Origin: a virus
Strand: one strand, 5' to 3'
Virus record (IMG/VR): IMGVR_UViG_3300024265_000058
Coordinates: 1-56,182 of that record
Length of the DNA: 56,182 bases
The notes beneath the pieces are model-generated. The model saw only the letters and a list, made by a program, of their open reading frames with translations, did not search any database and was not told the DNA's origin. Shown here in pieces: positions 22,364-31,599 of this stretch. Position 1 is the stretch's first letter, and the number at the start of each line of letters is the position of its first letter. Made by a program: the position numbers and the translations under genes.

Positions 22364-22679
22364 GACATCCTTTCAGACGCATTACCGAGGGAGTAGGAAA
22401 ATGCCTTATCACAATTCACCAGCCGATCCCGGCATCAAGAAAGCCATGATGGGTGGCCACTCGCAATCGGTGACGGCCAACTATTCCGGCAGCACACCGC
22501 AGGGCGACAAATTCAACACCAAGGGCGGCATGAAGGTCATCAAGGATGCCGGCATGGGCCACAGCTACGGCTCAAACAGGGTCGCCTCGAGCCCGATGAT
22601 GAAATCCCCGAAAAAGTCGTGGAGATCGTCAGGCTCCAGATCGCGGCATAGTCGCTCGGAGTCAGGCGGCTCGTACTGA
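22356..22679 (+). CDS. Small Gly/Ser-rich basic protein
   Basis: A 107-residue frame; an ATG at 22401 (MPYHNSPADPG...) has a better ribosome site, GGGAGTAGGAAA, and may be the true start, giving 92 residues. The first 11 codons of the longer form (MAETSFQTHYR) match the coat protein start (MAETAFQIQYR) at 8 positions. The tail is Ser/Arg-rich. Role unknown. Confidence 0.6.
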   Translation: MAETSFQTHYRGSRKMPYHNSPADPGIKKAMMGGHSQSVTANYSGSTPQGDKFNTKGGMKVIKDAGMGHSYGSNRVASSPMMKSPKKSWRSSGSRSRHSRSESGGSY

Positions 22680-22843
22680 TGCCGTTCAAGAAGGTCAAGG
22701 GCGGTGGCTACAAGTCACCGTCAGGCCGCAAGTTCACGCGCCGTCAGGTGGCGCGCTACTACGCCACTGGCGGTTTCAAGAAGCGTAAGGCCACGACTGG
22801 CGGCACCAAGCATGTGATTTCATCACAGGGCCTTGGTGCCTGA
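22679..22843 (+). CDS. Small very basic protein
   Basis: A 54-residue protein: MPFKKVKGGGYKSPSGRKFT, then RRQVARYYATGGFKKRK. Highly basic, so DNA or capsid-interior binding is plausible. Coupled to both neighbours by TGATG-type overlaps. This short basic class is common in phage head gene clusters. Confidence 0.6.
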   Translation: MPFKKVKGGGYKSPSGRKFTRRQVARYYATGGFKKRKATTGGTKHVISSQGLGA

Positions 22844-23442
22844 TGGCCCGGATGCCGCTATTCACCGATCAGGCACCGGGCGGCATCTCAGCAAAACAGC
22901 CCAAGCCCAAGGGCACCCTCAAGGAGCGGCTCCTCGCCTCGGTGTCAATCGCACCGCCGGAAACCGTCGCGCAATTCAATTTCGTCAATCCAGATACAGG
23001 CGCGGAAAACTGGGGCGATGTAATGCGCGGTGAGGATCGCATCGATCCACCGGACGACCGGCCGCAAGTGTTTATCAACGACAAGGCATTCGAGGCTGCT
23101 GGTGCAGGGCCGAATTACCGCGAAAAAGTGATACTGGGCGAGTCCCTGCACAACCTGAAAAACATCGATCCTGAGCGCTATGACCGCATGGAAAAGGCTG
23201 CACTTTCCGATCCCGGCTACCGACACTGGGCCGAGGAGTCGGCGCTCCGCGAGGGCGTACACCCGGATAATTTCGATGAGTGGCACCGCCGCTCACGTTT
23301 CGATCAGGTGATCGGTGGCTGGCTGCAGGCCGGCGACACGGATATCCCGACCATGAGCAACTGGAGCCGCGACGATCTGCCATTCGGTGAGCCGCTCGAG
23401 GCTGAACTGAAAAAACTTGCCAATGATCTGGACATGCAGTAG
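22843..23442 (+). CDS. Hypothetical head-region protein
   Basis: A 199-residue protein, Pro-rich at the start, then helical (YREKVILGESLHNLKNIDPERYDRM). It lies directly before the coat gene. I do not recognise it. It might be a protease, decoration or tail-completion factor; no catalytic motif is visible. Confidence 0.65.
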   Translation: MARMPLFTDQAPGGISAKQPKPKGTLKERLLASVSIAPPETVAQFNFVNPDTGAENWGDVMRGEDRIDPPDDRPQVFINDKAFEAAGAGPNYREKVILGESLHNLKNIDPERYDRMEKAALSDPGYRHWAEESALREGVHPDNFDEWHRRSRFDQVIGGWLQAGDTDIPTMSNWSRDDLPFGEPLEAELKKLANDLDMQ

Positions 23443-23513
23443 ATTTCGGACTCACCACAGGCCAGCTAACCTCGCAAGAGCCCTGGCCGCCCAGACCGGC
23501 CCCTCGCGGCACC

Positions 23514-23545
23514 GCCATCAGCCCCTTTAAGGCTAACCTGATGGC
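23514..23545 (+). promoter_or_regulatory. Hairpin in the leader of the major capsid gene
   Basis: GCCATCAG (23514-23521) pairs with CTGATGGC (23538-23545); a nested AGCC/GGCT stem offers an alternative fold. It lies in the 166-bp gap (23443-23608), the largest in the head region. No clear promoter is visible there. It may stabilise coat mRNA or separate it from upstream genes. Confidence 0.4.
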
Positions 23546-23608
23546 CCGCCAAACAGGCCAACCCGATTTAGTGGACACGGACTTTCCATCAAATTGGAGG
23601 ATAGCCTC

Positions 23609-24460
23609 ATGGCTGAAACTGCCTTTCAAATTCAATACCGGCAAGAGTTCATTGCAGGTTTTGAGCAGCTCCAGTCGCTCCTGCGTGATTGCGTCACAAC
23701 CGAAGCAGTCATTAAGGGCAACCAAGCGACGTTTTTGGTAGCTGATTCCGGCGGCGCGACCGCCAAGACCCGCGGCGTTAATGGTCTGATTCCCGCTCGC
23801 GGCGACAACCTTTCACAGCCCGTAGCGACCCTGATCGAATGGCACGATCTGGTTCGCAAAACGGATTTCAATATCTTCGCCTCGCAGGGCAACCAGCGAG
23901 CGATCATGCAGCAGACCTGCATGGGTGTCATCAATCGTAAAATCGATCAGGACATCATCGGGGAATTGAATACCGGCACGGTCAACACCGGCGTCAGCGT
24001 CACTGCTGACCTGGGCCTGACCCTTCGGGCGAAAACCATCCTCGGCAACAATGAAGTTCCGTGGGATTCCAACATCTGCATGCTGGTAACGCCGGCCTAT
24101 GAGGCGTTCATGATGCAGGTCCGGGAATTCTCCTCACGGGAATACATTGACGGTGGCCCCATGCGCAACGCTGATCCGGCGTGGCGTGACCGCCCCATCT
24201 CGTACTACTGGCTCAACATGATGTGGGTTGTGCATCCGAATTTACCGGGTGCTGGCACCAACGCCGAGAAATGTTTCTGCTTCCACAAGTCCGCGATTGG
24301 CCATGCTTATAACGCTGACAATCTGGAAGCTCGGGCCGGGTACGATGAGGAGCAGGATTACTCATGGTCCCGGTGTTCCATTTACATGGGCTCGCAAGTC
24401 CTCCAGAATAGTGGCATTGTGGTGATTAACCACGATGGCTCGAGTCTGGCAGCCGCATAA
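23609..24460 (+). CDS. Major capsid protein
   Basis: A 283-residue protein after TTGGAGGATAGCCTC. MAETAFQIQYRQEFIAGFEQLQSLLR is followed by a mostly beta body with VTPAYEAFMMQVREFSSREY and DYSWSRCSIYMGSQVLQNSGIV, in keeping with small HK97-type podovirus coat proteins. Placement after scaffold, with the strongest ribosome site in the area, supports the call. It forms the icosahedral shell. Confidence 0.85.
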   Translation: MAETAFQIQYRQEFIAGFEQLQSLLRDCVTTEAVIKGNQATFLVADSGGATAKTRGVNGLIPARGDNLSQPVATLIEWHDLVRKTDFNIFASQGNQRAIMQQTCMGVINRKIDQDIIGELNTGTVNTGVSVTADLGLTLRAKTILGNNEVPWDSNICMLVTPAYEAFMMQVREFSSREYIDGGPMRNADPAWRDRPISYYWLNMMWVVHPNLPGAGTNAEKCFCFHKSAIGHAYNADNLEARAGYDEEQDYSWSRCSIYMGSQVLQNSGIVVINHDGSSLAAA

Positions 24461-24472
24461 GGGAGAGTTGAA

Positions 24473-24763
24473 ATGGCTTATGACACAAATTCGCTGAATA
24501 TCCAGCTCCCCCGCATGGGCGAGGGCGAGAATCTGGCAAATGCCGGGTTCACCGCGAACCAGTTCGTGTATCGCTCTGACGACGATTTCGCCACAGTGAT
24601 CGCGGCTGCGTACATCGATGACGGAGATGACAAGGGCATTCGCGTGAATGATTATGTCCTGGTCATCGATCAGAACACCCCGAATGCCCAGTGGGCGCTC
24701 GTCACGGTAGTAGATGTCTCCACGAATCCGCTCGGTGACGTAACGATGATCGCGTTCACGTAA
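24473..24763 (+). CDS. Putative head decoration or completion protein
   Basis: A 96-residue beta-rich protein with GGGAGAGTTGAA before the ATG. It lies 12 bases after the coat gene and before a strong terminator, so it is probably made at similar levels. Short strands with acidic turns (YIDDGDDKGIRVNDYVLVID) suggest a surface protein. No family firmly recognised. Confidence 0.6.
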   Translation: MAYDTNSLNIQLPRMGEGENLANAGFTANQFVYRSDDDFATVIAAAYIDDGDDKGIRVNDYVLVIDQNTPNAQWALVTVVDVSTNPLGDVTMIAFT

Positions 24764-24797
24764 TTGGCATAAGGAACTCGCTTAGGCGACAATGCGA

Positions 24798-24829
24798 GGG
24801 CAGGCTCATCTGGGCCTGCCCTTTCTTTG
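24798..24829 (+). terminator. Strong rho-independent terminator after coat genes
   Basis: GGGCAGGC (24798-24805), loop TCATCTGG, GCCTGCCC (24814-24821), then TTTCTTTGT. A classic intrinsic terminator that would limit readthrough from abundant coat mRNA into tail genes. Confidence 0.85.
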
Positions 24830-24845
24830 TTTGGAGAACCTAAAA

Positions 24846-25442
24846 ATGGCCGCGACAGCAGCAGCAACCAAGAAAAAGACAGGCTCGAAATCCAAGCCGG
24901 CACCTATACCGGCGGGCGAAGTACAGTCACAGGTAATCAGCCCCGAGCTGGAGACAATACCGGAAGTCAAGGACGCGCCGGCCAAAAAGCAACTACTCGA
25001 CAAACCCCTCGATATCAGGGCCAAGGCAGTAAACGTGGCCCGGATCGGCCTGCTGGAGCAGGCGCGCAATACGTGGCTGGTGAATGTCGATATGGACACG
25101 ACGCCCGAGCATTGCCTCGATGGGTCGTTCTGGGAGCACGTAGCCAAGATGATGCAGCCCGGTGACAACATCCACGTATTACCGGATGATATGTCGTGGG
25201 AGCTGGTACTCCACGTAGCCGGTCAGGAGCCTCTGTTCCTGCATGTCGTTGAAAAGCAGCGCTACGCGCTGGTGCCGGCGACCGCCCCAGTCATCATACC
25301 CTCGAGGTATAAAGTCCAGTTCGCAGGCGCGCACCACAAATGGCGCGTACTCAGGGATGACAAGCCACTCAAGGATGGATTTGCAACTGCCGATCTTGCT
25401 CGGCGCTATGCCGCTAATCACCAAGCAGCGGTAGCACGGTAG
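24846..25442 (+). CDS. Hypothetical head-tail region protein
   Basis: A 198-residue protein. An N-terminal Lys/Ala-rich disordered stretch (AATAAATKKKTGSKSKP) is followed by a compact domain with SWELVLHVAGQEPLFLHVVE. ATG 24846 follows TTGGAGAACC. I do not recognise it; context suggests a neck or head-closure role. Confidence 0.6.
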   Translation: MAATAAATKKKTGSKSKPAPIPAGEVQSQVISPELETIPEVKDAPAKKQLLDKPLDIRAKAVNVARIGLLEQARNTWLVNVDMDTTPEHCLDGSFWEHVAKMMQPGDNIHVLPDDMSWELVLHVAGQEPLFLHVVEKQRYALVPATAPVIIPSRYKVQFAGAHHKWRVLRDDKPLKDGFATADLARRYAANHQAAVAR

Positions 25443-25462
25443 CCGATCAAGGAATGAACACA

Positions 25463-25478
25463 GGCGCAGGGATGCGCC
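25463..25478 (+). promoter_or_regulatory. Short hairpin before the tail tubular A gene
   Basis: GGCGCA-GGGA-TGCGCC forms a perfect 6-bp stem with a tetraloop, 8 bases before the GGAGG ribosome site. No T-run follows, so it is more likely a leader structure than a terminator. Confidence 0.35.
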
Positions 25479-25493
25479 GGCCTGGAGGCCGAT

Positions 25494-26132
25494 ATGACGG
25501 ATAAGCTATCGATTTACAACGGGGCGCTTAACATCATTGGCGAGCGCCGGCTGGCGAACGTGACCGAGAATCGCGAGTCACGGTTCAAGCTGGATGACAT
25601 TTTCGACAACGATTTCAAAAACCGGATTCTGCAGATGGGGCAGTGGAATTTCGCCGCTCGCTCGGTAAAGATTCCGGCATCCACCACTGTCACGCCGACC
25701 TTCGGCTTTGAGTTTGCATTTCCCAAGCCGGATGATTTCGTGCGCACCATGCGCATCGCGTTTGACGATTTTTTCAAGCAACCGATCACACGCTACAACG
25801 ACGAATCTCAATTCTGGTTCATGAATGAGGAGGAGATTTTCGTCCAGTACGTCTCCAATGACATCCAGTTCGGCGGTGACTTCTCGCTGTGGCCCTTCAA
25901 TTTCACCGAGATGGCCGAGCACTATCTGGCCTACAAGGTGGCGCCGCGGCTGACCGGGCTCGACCTGACGGCCACGGAATTGCTCGGCAAGTGGAAAATG
26001 GCACTCAGGGAAGCCAAGGCGGTCGATGGCATGGAGGCGCCGGCAAGATGGGCACCGCAGGGCGCATGGGCCAGCTCACGGCAGGGCTTCCGCTCTGGCG
26101 AACGGGGCAAACGCACTCAACTGATAGGCTGA
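25494..26132 (+). CDS. Tail tubular protein A (T7 gp11-like)
   Basis: A 212-residue protein. LSIYNGALNIIGERRLANVTENRES at the start and ILQMGQWNFAARSV (about residues 44-57) are diagnostic of podovirus tail tubular A proteins. It forms the adaptor ring below the portal and binds tail fibres. GGAGGCCGAT precedes the ATG. Confidence 0.9.
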   Translation: MTDKLSIYNGALNIIGERRLANVTENRESRFKLDDIFDNDFKNRILQMGQWNFAARSVKIPASTTVTPTFGFEFAFPKPDDFVRTMRIAFDDFFKQPITRYNDESQFWFMNEEEIFVQYVSNDIQFGGDFSLWPFNFTEMAEHYLAYKVAPRLTGLDLTATELLGKWKMALREAKAVDGMEAPARWAPQGAWASSRQGFRSGERGKRTQLIG

Positions 26133-26136
26133 TCTG

Positions 26137-28851
26137 GTGGCCTTTCAAGATAAAAAAATGCTGGCCTTCAATCGGGGGGTCATCTCCAAGATAGGCCTTG
26201 CGCGGATCGATCTCGACCGCATGGGCATGTCGGCCGAGCGGCAATCGAATTTCATGCCGCGGGTACTGGGCTCGATGATGCTCAGGCCGGGGCTCGAGTA
26301 CATCGATAACGTCGCCTCTGACGCCAATTTCACCCGCAATCTGCCCTTTACCTTCGGTGTCGATGACAATGTGCTGATCGAGATGGGCAACGGCAGCATC
26401 CAGTTCCGCGTGGATGACGAGCTGATCGTCAAGCCCACGGTCACGGCTGTCATTGCGAATGATCTTTTCACGGCGGTAGTGCCGGATGCCAACTGGCTCG
26501 ACGGCTCAGGTGCCGGCGGCACCGCGTCGTGGGATGCTTCCGGCAAGGCCCTGGTCAAGGGCGACGGTACGGACTTCGGCATTTTGCGCCAGACCGTGAC
26601 GCTCAACGAATCCGGCGTCGAGCATTTCGTCAATATCAATGTCGATGTCGGCCCGGTCAGGTTCAAGATCGGCTCGGCGTCTGGCCTCGATGACTACGTG
26701 CAGGAGACGCGGCTCGGGCAGGGCCAGAATTTCCTTGCCTTCACGCCAACAACGGATTTCACCGTCGAGATCGCCAATGAGCGGGAATTCTTTGCGGTGG
26801 TTGACCTGTGTCAGGTCAGCGCGGCGGGCACCCTGCTACTGGTGACGCCGTACACTTCGGCCGATCTGCCGCTGCTGCGGTGGGCGCAGTCAGGCGATAT
26901 CATCTACATTGCCGGCGGCGCCTTCGGGGAAAATATGTTTAAGCTCGAGCGCCGCGGCACTGGTCGCTCATGGAGTTTCGTGCTGTACCTGTCCGAGGAT
27001 GGGCCATTCAGGATTCAGAATGTCTCGGGTGTCACGATCACACCCTCGGCCATCAACGGCGATATCACGCTGACCGCCAGTGAGTCGATTTTCAGAAATG
27101 AGCATGTCACCGGACGCTCCCTGTGGCGCATTGCCTCGACCGGTCAGGTCGTCACCAAGGCGATCTCGAGCGAGGATGATTTCACCGATGAGATTCGCGT
27201 TACCGGCAGCGGGGATGCGCGGCAATTCAGCATCTTTGTCGAGGGCACGTTCGATGCAACTGTCAATCTGCAGTTTGCCTTTGATGCTGGTGGCCCGTGG
27301 AATGACCAGGGGCTCAGCTTTACCACGCCGACATCGACCACGTTCAACGATCAGCAGGATGGCTCGATCATTTTCTACCGCATTGGCGTCAAGACTGGCG
27401 ATTATGTATCCGGCACCGTGACCTGCACCCTGAGCTTCCAAGGTGGCTCGATTGAGGGCATCGCGAGAGCAAACGGCTTCCAAAGCGCGACGGTGCTCGA
27501 TGCCATCGTATTGAAGGATTTCGGCGCCATCACCGCCAGCAAGGACTGGTCGGAGGGCGAGTGGTCAGATTTCCGCGGCTTCCCCAGTGCCGTCGATCTG
27601 TTTGAGGCCCGCCTGTTCTGGGCCGGCAATGACAAAATCTGGGGCTCTATCGTGGATGCTTTCGAGTCCTTCGATGACACTTTCGAGGGCGATGCAGGAC
27701 CCATATCGCGCTCGGTCGGCTTTGGTCCGATCCGTGTGATCCATTGGCTCAAGAGCCTCGGCCGGCTGATGTTCGGTACGTCCGAGAATTCAGCACAGGT
27801 CGATGCTGCCAAGATGGATGGCAACAGTGTCCTCGGCGCCCGCTCGAATTCATTCGAGGAGCCGCTGACACCGTTTAATTTCAACATCAAAACCGCGTCC
27901 TCGAGGGCGGTATTCGTGGATCGCACTGAGCAACGCCTGTACGAGCTGCTCTACGATCTCGACCAGCAGGACTACCGCTCGATGGACCTGAGCGTGTTCG
28001 CGCCTGATTTCAACGAGGCCGGCATTACGCAGATCGCGGTGCAGATGAAACCGGATATCCGGGTGCATTGCGTCAGGACTGATGGCACCGTGGGCGTACT
28101 GGTGTATGACCGGCTCGAGAATGTGATCGCCTGGGTCGATGTTGAATCACCGGGGGCTGACGGCACTATCGAGGATGTGGCAGTGCTTCCGGGCACGGTC
28201 GAGGATCAGGTCTACTACATCGTCAAGCGCACCATCGATGGCGGCACCGAGCGTCACATCCAGAAGTGGGCGCTCGAGCGTGAGGCCCGCGGTGAGGCGC
28301 TCAGCAAGATTGCTGATGATTTCGCGGTCTACACCGGGCCGGCGACCTCGCTGCCATTCCAAGGCCCGCTGTCACACATCGTCGGTGAGACGGTGGTGGT
28401 GTGGTCTGATGGCGAGGATATCGGGACCTACGTTGTGGATGCTCCGGGGCATCTGGATATCTCACCCCTGACGACAACGAATTGTGTCGCCGGCCTTGCC
28501 TACACGGCGCAGTTCAAGTCAGCGAAACTGGGCGAGCTGCAGGGTATTGGCCTGCTCGAGCGCAAGAAGGTCACGCGACTGGGATTCATTGCCAAGTGGC
28601 TGCATTACCAAGGGCTGCAGTACGGGCCGACATTCAGCGAGCTGTACGATCTGCCGCTGGTGGAGGATGGCATGACCACGCCGGCTAACACGGTTTGGGA
28701 GGACTACCATGAGGATGATTTTTCCTTTGGTGGCGATTGGGATACGGATTCAAGAATATGCTTGCAAGCAGCAGCACCGAGGCCATGCACCCTGTTGGCG
28801 GCTTTAGCGGTCATGGAGTCAATCGAGAGGCAGAGCAACCGCCGCAGATAA
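26137..28851 (+). CDS. Tail tubular protein B (T7 gp12-like nozzle)
   Basis: A 904-residue protein with a GTG start 4 bases after the previous gene. AFNRGVISKIGLARIDLDRM and the PRVLGSMMLRPGLEYID stretch are typical. A beta-rich body follows, and a C-terminal nozzle region ends DTDSRICLQAAAPRPCTLLA. It is longer than T7's protein, as in larger podoviruses. It forms the tail nozzle. No frameshift is visible. Confidence 0.9.
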   Translation: MAFQDKKMLAFNRGVISKIGLARIDLDRMGMSAERQSNFMPRVLGSMMLRPGLEYIDNVASDANFTRNLPFTFGVDDNVLIEMGNGSIQFRVDDELIVKPTVTAVIANDLFTAVVPDANWLDGSGAGGTASWDASGKALVKGDGTDFGILRQTVTLNESGVEHFVNINVDVGPVRFKIGSASGLDDYVQETRLGQGQNFLAFTPTTDFTVEIANEREFFAVVDLCQVSAAGTLLLVTPYTSADLPLLRWAQSGDIIYIAGGAFGENMFKLERRGTGRSWSFVLYLSEDGPFRIQNVSGVTITPSAINGDITLTASESIFRNEHVTGRSLWRIASTGQVVTKAISSEDDFTDEIRVTGSGDARQFSIFVEGTFDATVNLQFAFDAGGPWNDQGLSFTTPTSTTFNDQQDGSIIFYRIGVKTGDYVSGTVTCTLSFQGGSIEGIARANGFQSATVLDAIVLKDFGAITASKDWSEGEWSDFRGFPSAVDLFEARLFWAGNDKIWGSIVDAFESFDDTFEGDAGPISRSVGFGPIRVIHWLKSLGRLMFGTSENSAQVDAAKMDGNSVLGARSNSFEEPLTPFNFNIKTASSRAVFVDRTEQRLYELLYDLDQQDYRSMDLSVFAPDFNEAGITQIAVQMKPDIRVHCVRTDGTVGVLVYDRLENVIAWVDVESPGADGTIEDVAVLPGTVEDQVYYIVKRTIDGGTERHIQKWALEREARGEALSKIADDFAVYTGPATSLPFQGPLSHIVGETVVVWSDGEDIGTYVVDAPGHLDISPLTTTNCVAGLAYTAQFKSAKLGELQGIGLLERKKVTRLGFIAKWLHYQGLQYGPTFSELYDLPLVEDGMTTPANTVWEDYHEDDFSFGGDWDTDSRICLQAAAPRPCTLLAALAVMESIERQSNRRR

Positions 28852-29192
28852 CAACACGGCAGGCTACACGGCTCGATCTCGAGATTTTTTATGGCGGCCC
28901 GCAAGCCGGCTCTATGCGGGCATTTGTCGCGGAAATGGACGGCGAGCTGGTCGGCATCGTCGGCGTAGTGCGCGAGCGAAATTACGGCAAGTATTTCTGC
29001 GATTTCAAGCCTGAGTTGCAGCCGCACCTGAGAAGTATCACTATAATGCGCGCAGTCAAGGCCTCGCTCAGGCTCGCTGACGAGTACCGTGGCCCGCTGA
29101 TCGCGGTTGCTGACGATGCCGAGAGCTGCAGGCTGCTGAATAGGCTTGGGTTCACTCACATACAGGGAGCGTTATACGGATGGCTCAATTAG
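28785..29192 (+). CDS. GNAT-like acetyltransferase (T7 gp13-like)
   Basis: A 135-residue protein. The fold follows the GNAT order: ITTRQATRLDL strand, FVAEMDGELVGIVGVV central strands, then ITIMRAVKASLRLADEYRGPLIAV and CRLLNRLGFTHI. Podovirus gp13 proteins share this fold and are needed for virion maturation. The exact start is uncertain: an in-frame ATG 16 codons upstream also exists, and both lie in the nozzle gene 3' end. Confidence 0.75.
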   Translation: MHPVGGFSGHGVNREAEQPPQITTRQATRLDLEIFYGGPQAGSMRAFVAEMDGELVGIVGVVRERNYGKYFCDFKPELQPHLRSITIMRAVKASLRLADEYRGPLIAVADDAESCRLLNRLGFTHIQGALYGWLN

Positions 29193-29704
29193 CGGTAGCG
29201 GCTGTCATGTTTCTGGGCTCGGCCTACAAGGGTGCGCAGGCCAAGAAGCTCAAGGACAAAGAGGCGCTCGCCTACGAGGATGCGCGTGATCGCCGCATGG
29301 CGGCAGCCACTCGCGAGGTAGCCGAGGAGAAGCGCAAGAAGGAATTCATGTACTCCCGAGCGCTGGCGGTCGCTGGCGCGCAATCGGGCAACACATCCGA
29401 TCCGGGCATTACCACGCTCTTGGCCGATCTTAATGCGGAGGGCGAATACCGCATGATGTCGGTGCTGTGGACTGGCCAGAATGAGGCCGAGGGCCTCAGT
29501 TTCCGGGCAGAAGCGGCTCGCCGTGAGGGCGAGTCAGCCTACGAGGCCGGCATTATCAACGGCATCACCAGTGCTGTCTCGGGCTACATGGGCATGGGCG
29601 GCTTTGGTGGGGGTTCTGTTCCCCAAGGCGCCTCGGTCACTGGCGGCGGTGGCGCTACGATCCCCAGACCATCAGGCTTTGAAGCCTCGCGGTGGGGTTT
29701 CTGA
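29180..29704 (+). CDS. Internal virion protein (T7 gp14-like)
   Basis: A 174-residue protein. AVAAVMFLGSAYKGAQAKKL gives a membrane-active N-terminus; a long helix of Ala, Glu and Arg follows and then a Gly-rich tail (MGMGGFGGGSV). These are traits of the ejection protein that forms the outer-membrane channel. It overlaps both neighbours. Confidence 0.8.
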   Translation: MAQLAVAAVMFLGSAYKGAQAKKLKDKEALAYEDARDRRMAAATREVAEEKRKKEFMYSRALAVAGAQSGNTSDPGITTLLADLNAEGEYRMMSVLWTGQNEAEGLSFRAEAARREGESAYEAGIINGITSAVSGYMGMGGFGGGSVPQGASVTGGGGATIPRPSGFEASRWGF

Positions 29705-31599
29705 TGGCCACTATCCCGCAAGTAATTGATTACGGCTCCAGACCATCGCTGAGATCAAGCCGCGTCGATATACCGGGGCAGGGCGAGCTGGCGACCGCTG
29801 ACGCCATCGAACGTGCCGCCAATACCTTCGGCCAGGTCATGGTCGAGCGTAAGGTCAAGCAGGACCGTTTCAATTACTCGATGGCCAAGCAGGAGTTTCT
29901 GACTGCCGATCTGGCGCAGCGTGAGGCGCTCAAGGATGACCGGGACTATGAAAGTTTCGATGAGAAGTACCGCACCGGGCTCGGCGCCGACCGTGATCGG
30001 ATCACAGAAAAGTACCGACTGACGCCGCATGACCGGGCCATATTCGATGCCGAGGCAGACCTGATCCGCGAACGCGGCGCGGCCGGCGTGGGCGAGTTCG
30101 GTCGCAAGATCGAGATTGACGACAAGCTGGCCAAGCTGGATGCCTCGCTGGCAATGGCTCGCGAGAAAATACAACTGGCAGACCCGATGACCCGCAACGA
30201 TATCCTGCTGACGACGCTGGATTCGATCACCGCGCTCGAGGATGAGCTGCTGCTGACCGACAAAGAGGCCGAGGCCAAGCGGCAGGAGTTTGTGCAGGAT
30301 GTGGCGCTTGCTTCGCTGACCTCGATGGACCCGGAGGAGCGCGAGAAGGTGCTCGAGGCCTCGCTGGCGGGCCGCAAGGCCGGCGGCGCGCTATCGCCCG
30401 ATGATATCCGTGCCAACAAGGGCACCGGATCGATTGCCGATTTCCTGCACACCGACACCGCAACCAAGCTCTTGAAGGCAACCAAGAAGGAAAACGAGCT
30501 CGACCACACGCAGCGAGATGCCTACGCCGTCGATGATGCGGCATGGTCGATATTCCCGGAGCTGGAGAATAACGCCGACCGCGAGGAGTGGATTCGCCAG
30601 CAGACCAAGGACGATCCGAAGGTCCGCAAGGCGGCACTGGAGGCCAATCGTTTGCGGCAGAATGGAGCGATTCAGGGCGAGGCACTTAACCATCAGGCGC
30701 TTATGGATCAGGGCGAGTCCATGATGGATGCGGGCGAAACGTACACCGGCCTGCCGTCAGACCTGAAATCGAAGCTCACCGATGCCGAAAACAAAAGGCT
30801 GCGGGAATACGGCCAGACCACCGCCGAAAACAGGGGATTCGCTGACGATAATGACTGGGATGCGCAGGAGCTCTGGTCCGATATGTCACAGGCTGAGCGC
30901 GCAGCGACCGATCTGAATGGCTTCTTGCCGCTCGATCCGAATAATCCGGGTCAGGAGCAGGTCAAGTGGAAAATGCTATTCACGCGGGCTCGAATGGACC
31001 TGATGCAGCGCCAGAAGGCAGCAGCCGAGCAAGGCATCGCGGCCGGCAGCGTCGAGCCTGGGCTCACCCAGACACAGGCGCTCGAGAATTACCTGCTGTC
31101 CACGCCGTACTTCGATCACAGGCCGACTGCCACCAGCGACAAGGAGTATCAGGATCGCTGGAGCCGGATTTTCAACGCCTATGATCGGGCCGTCATCAAT
31201 GAGGGCGTAGACCAAAAGCTGACGCCGACACGGCGCCGCGAGATCATCGAGGAGGTCATGCGATTCGAGGTATTCGTGGCCAAGGACTGGGCCACCGATA
31301 AGAAATTCCCGCTGGCGGCACTGTCCGATGAGCAGACCAAGAATGCCTACATCCCGCTCGATGAGCCGCTCGGGCCCAACAAGCAGACCGCCTACACCAC
31401 CATGATTAAGATACCGCCGACCGAAACAGGTCCGGGGTATTCAGGCAACGCATATACGTGGCTGGTGAACACCGGTAGGGCACTCGATAAAAACAATGAA
31501 ATCCCGGATGAGGAGCTGCTCGAGCAAGCGTATTTCTATCTGGTCACTGACGGCGTCGATGCCGCCACAAGGCAGCTCGCATCACCTGAGAGTTACTGA
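29704..31599 (+). CDS. Internal virion/ejection protein (T7 gp15-like)
   Basis: A 631-residue, largely helical protein. ATG overlaps the previous stop. The start IPQVIDYGSRPSLRSSRVD and long charged helices match gp15-type ejection proteins, which extend across the periplasm during infection. A 13-bp palindrome at 29993-30005 lies within the gene and is probably incidental. Confidence 0.8.
   Translation: MATIPQVIDYGSRPSLRSSRVDIPGQGELATADAIERAANTFGQVMVERKVKQDRFNYSMAKQEFLTADLAQREALKDDRDYESFDEKYRTGLGADRDRITEKYRLTPHDRAIFDAEADLIRERGAAGVGEFGRKIEIDDKLAKLDASLAMAREKIQLADPMTRNDILLTTLDSITALEDELLLTDKEAEAKRQEFVQDVALASLTSMDPEEREKVLEASLAGRKAGGALSPDDIRANKGTGSIADFLHTDTATKLLKATKKENELDHTQRDAYAVDDAAWSIFPELENNADREEWIRQQTKDDPKVRKAALEANRLRQNGAIQGEALNHQALMDQGESMMDAGETYTGLPSDLKSKLTDAENKRLREYGQTTAENRGFADDNDWDAQELWSDMSQAERAATDLNGFLPLDPNNPGQEQVKWKMLFTRARMDLMQRQKAAAEQGIAAGSVEPGLTQTQALENYLLSTPYFDHRPTATSDKEYQDRWSRIFNAYDRAVINEGVDQKLTPTRRREIIEEVMRFEVFVAKDWATDKKFPLAALSDEQTKNAYIPLDEPLGPNKQTAYTTMIKIPPTETGPGYSGNAYTWLVNTGRALDKNNEIPDEELLEQAYFYLVTDGVDAATRQLASPESY

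Noticed and set aside
29993-30005. GTGATCGGATCAC as an operator in the gp15-like gene
   Set aside because: It lies mid-gene and encodes ordinary residues (DRIT), so chance is sufficient.
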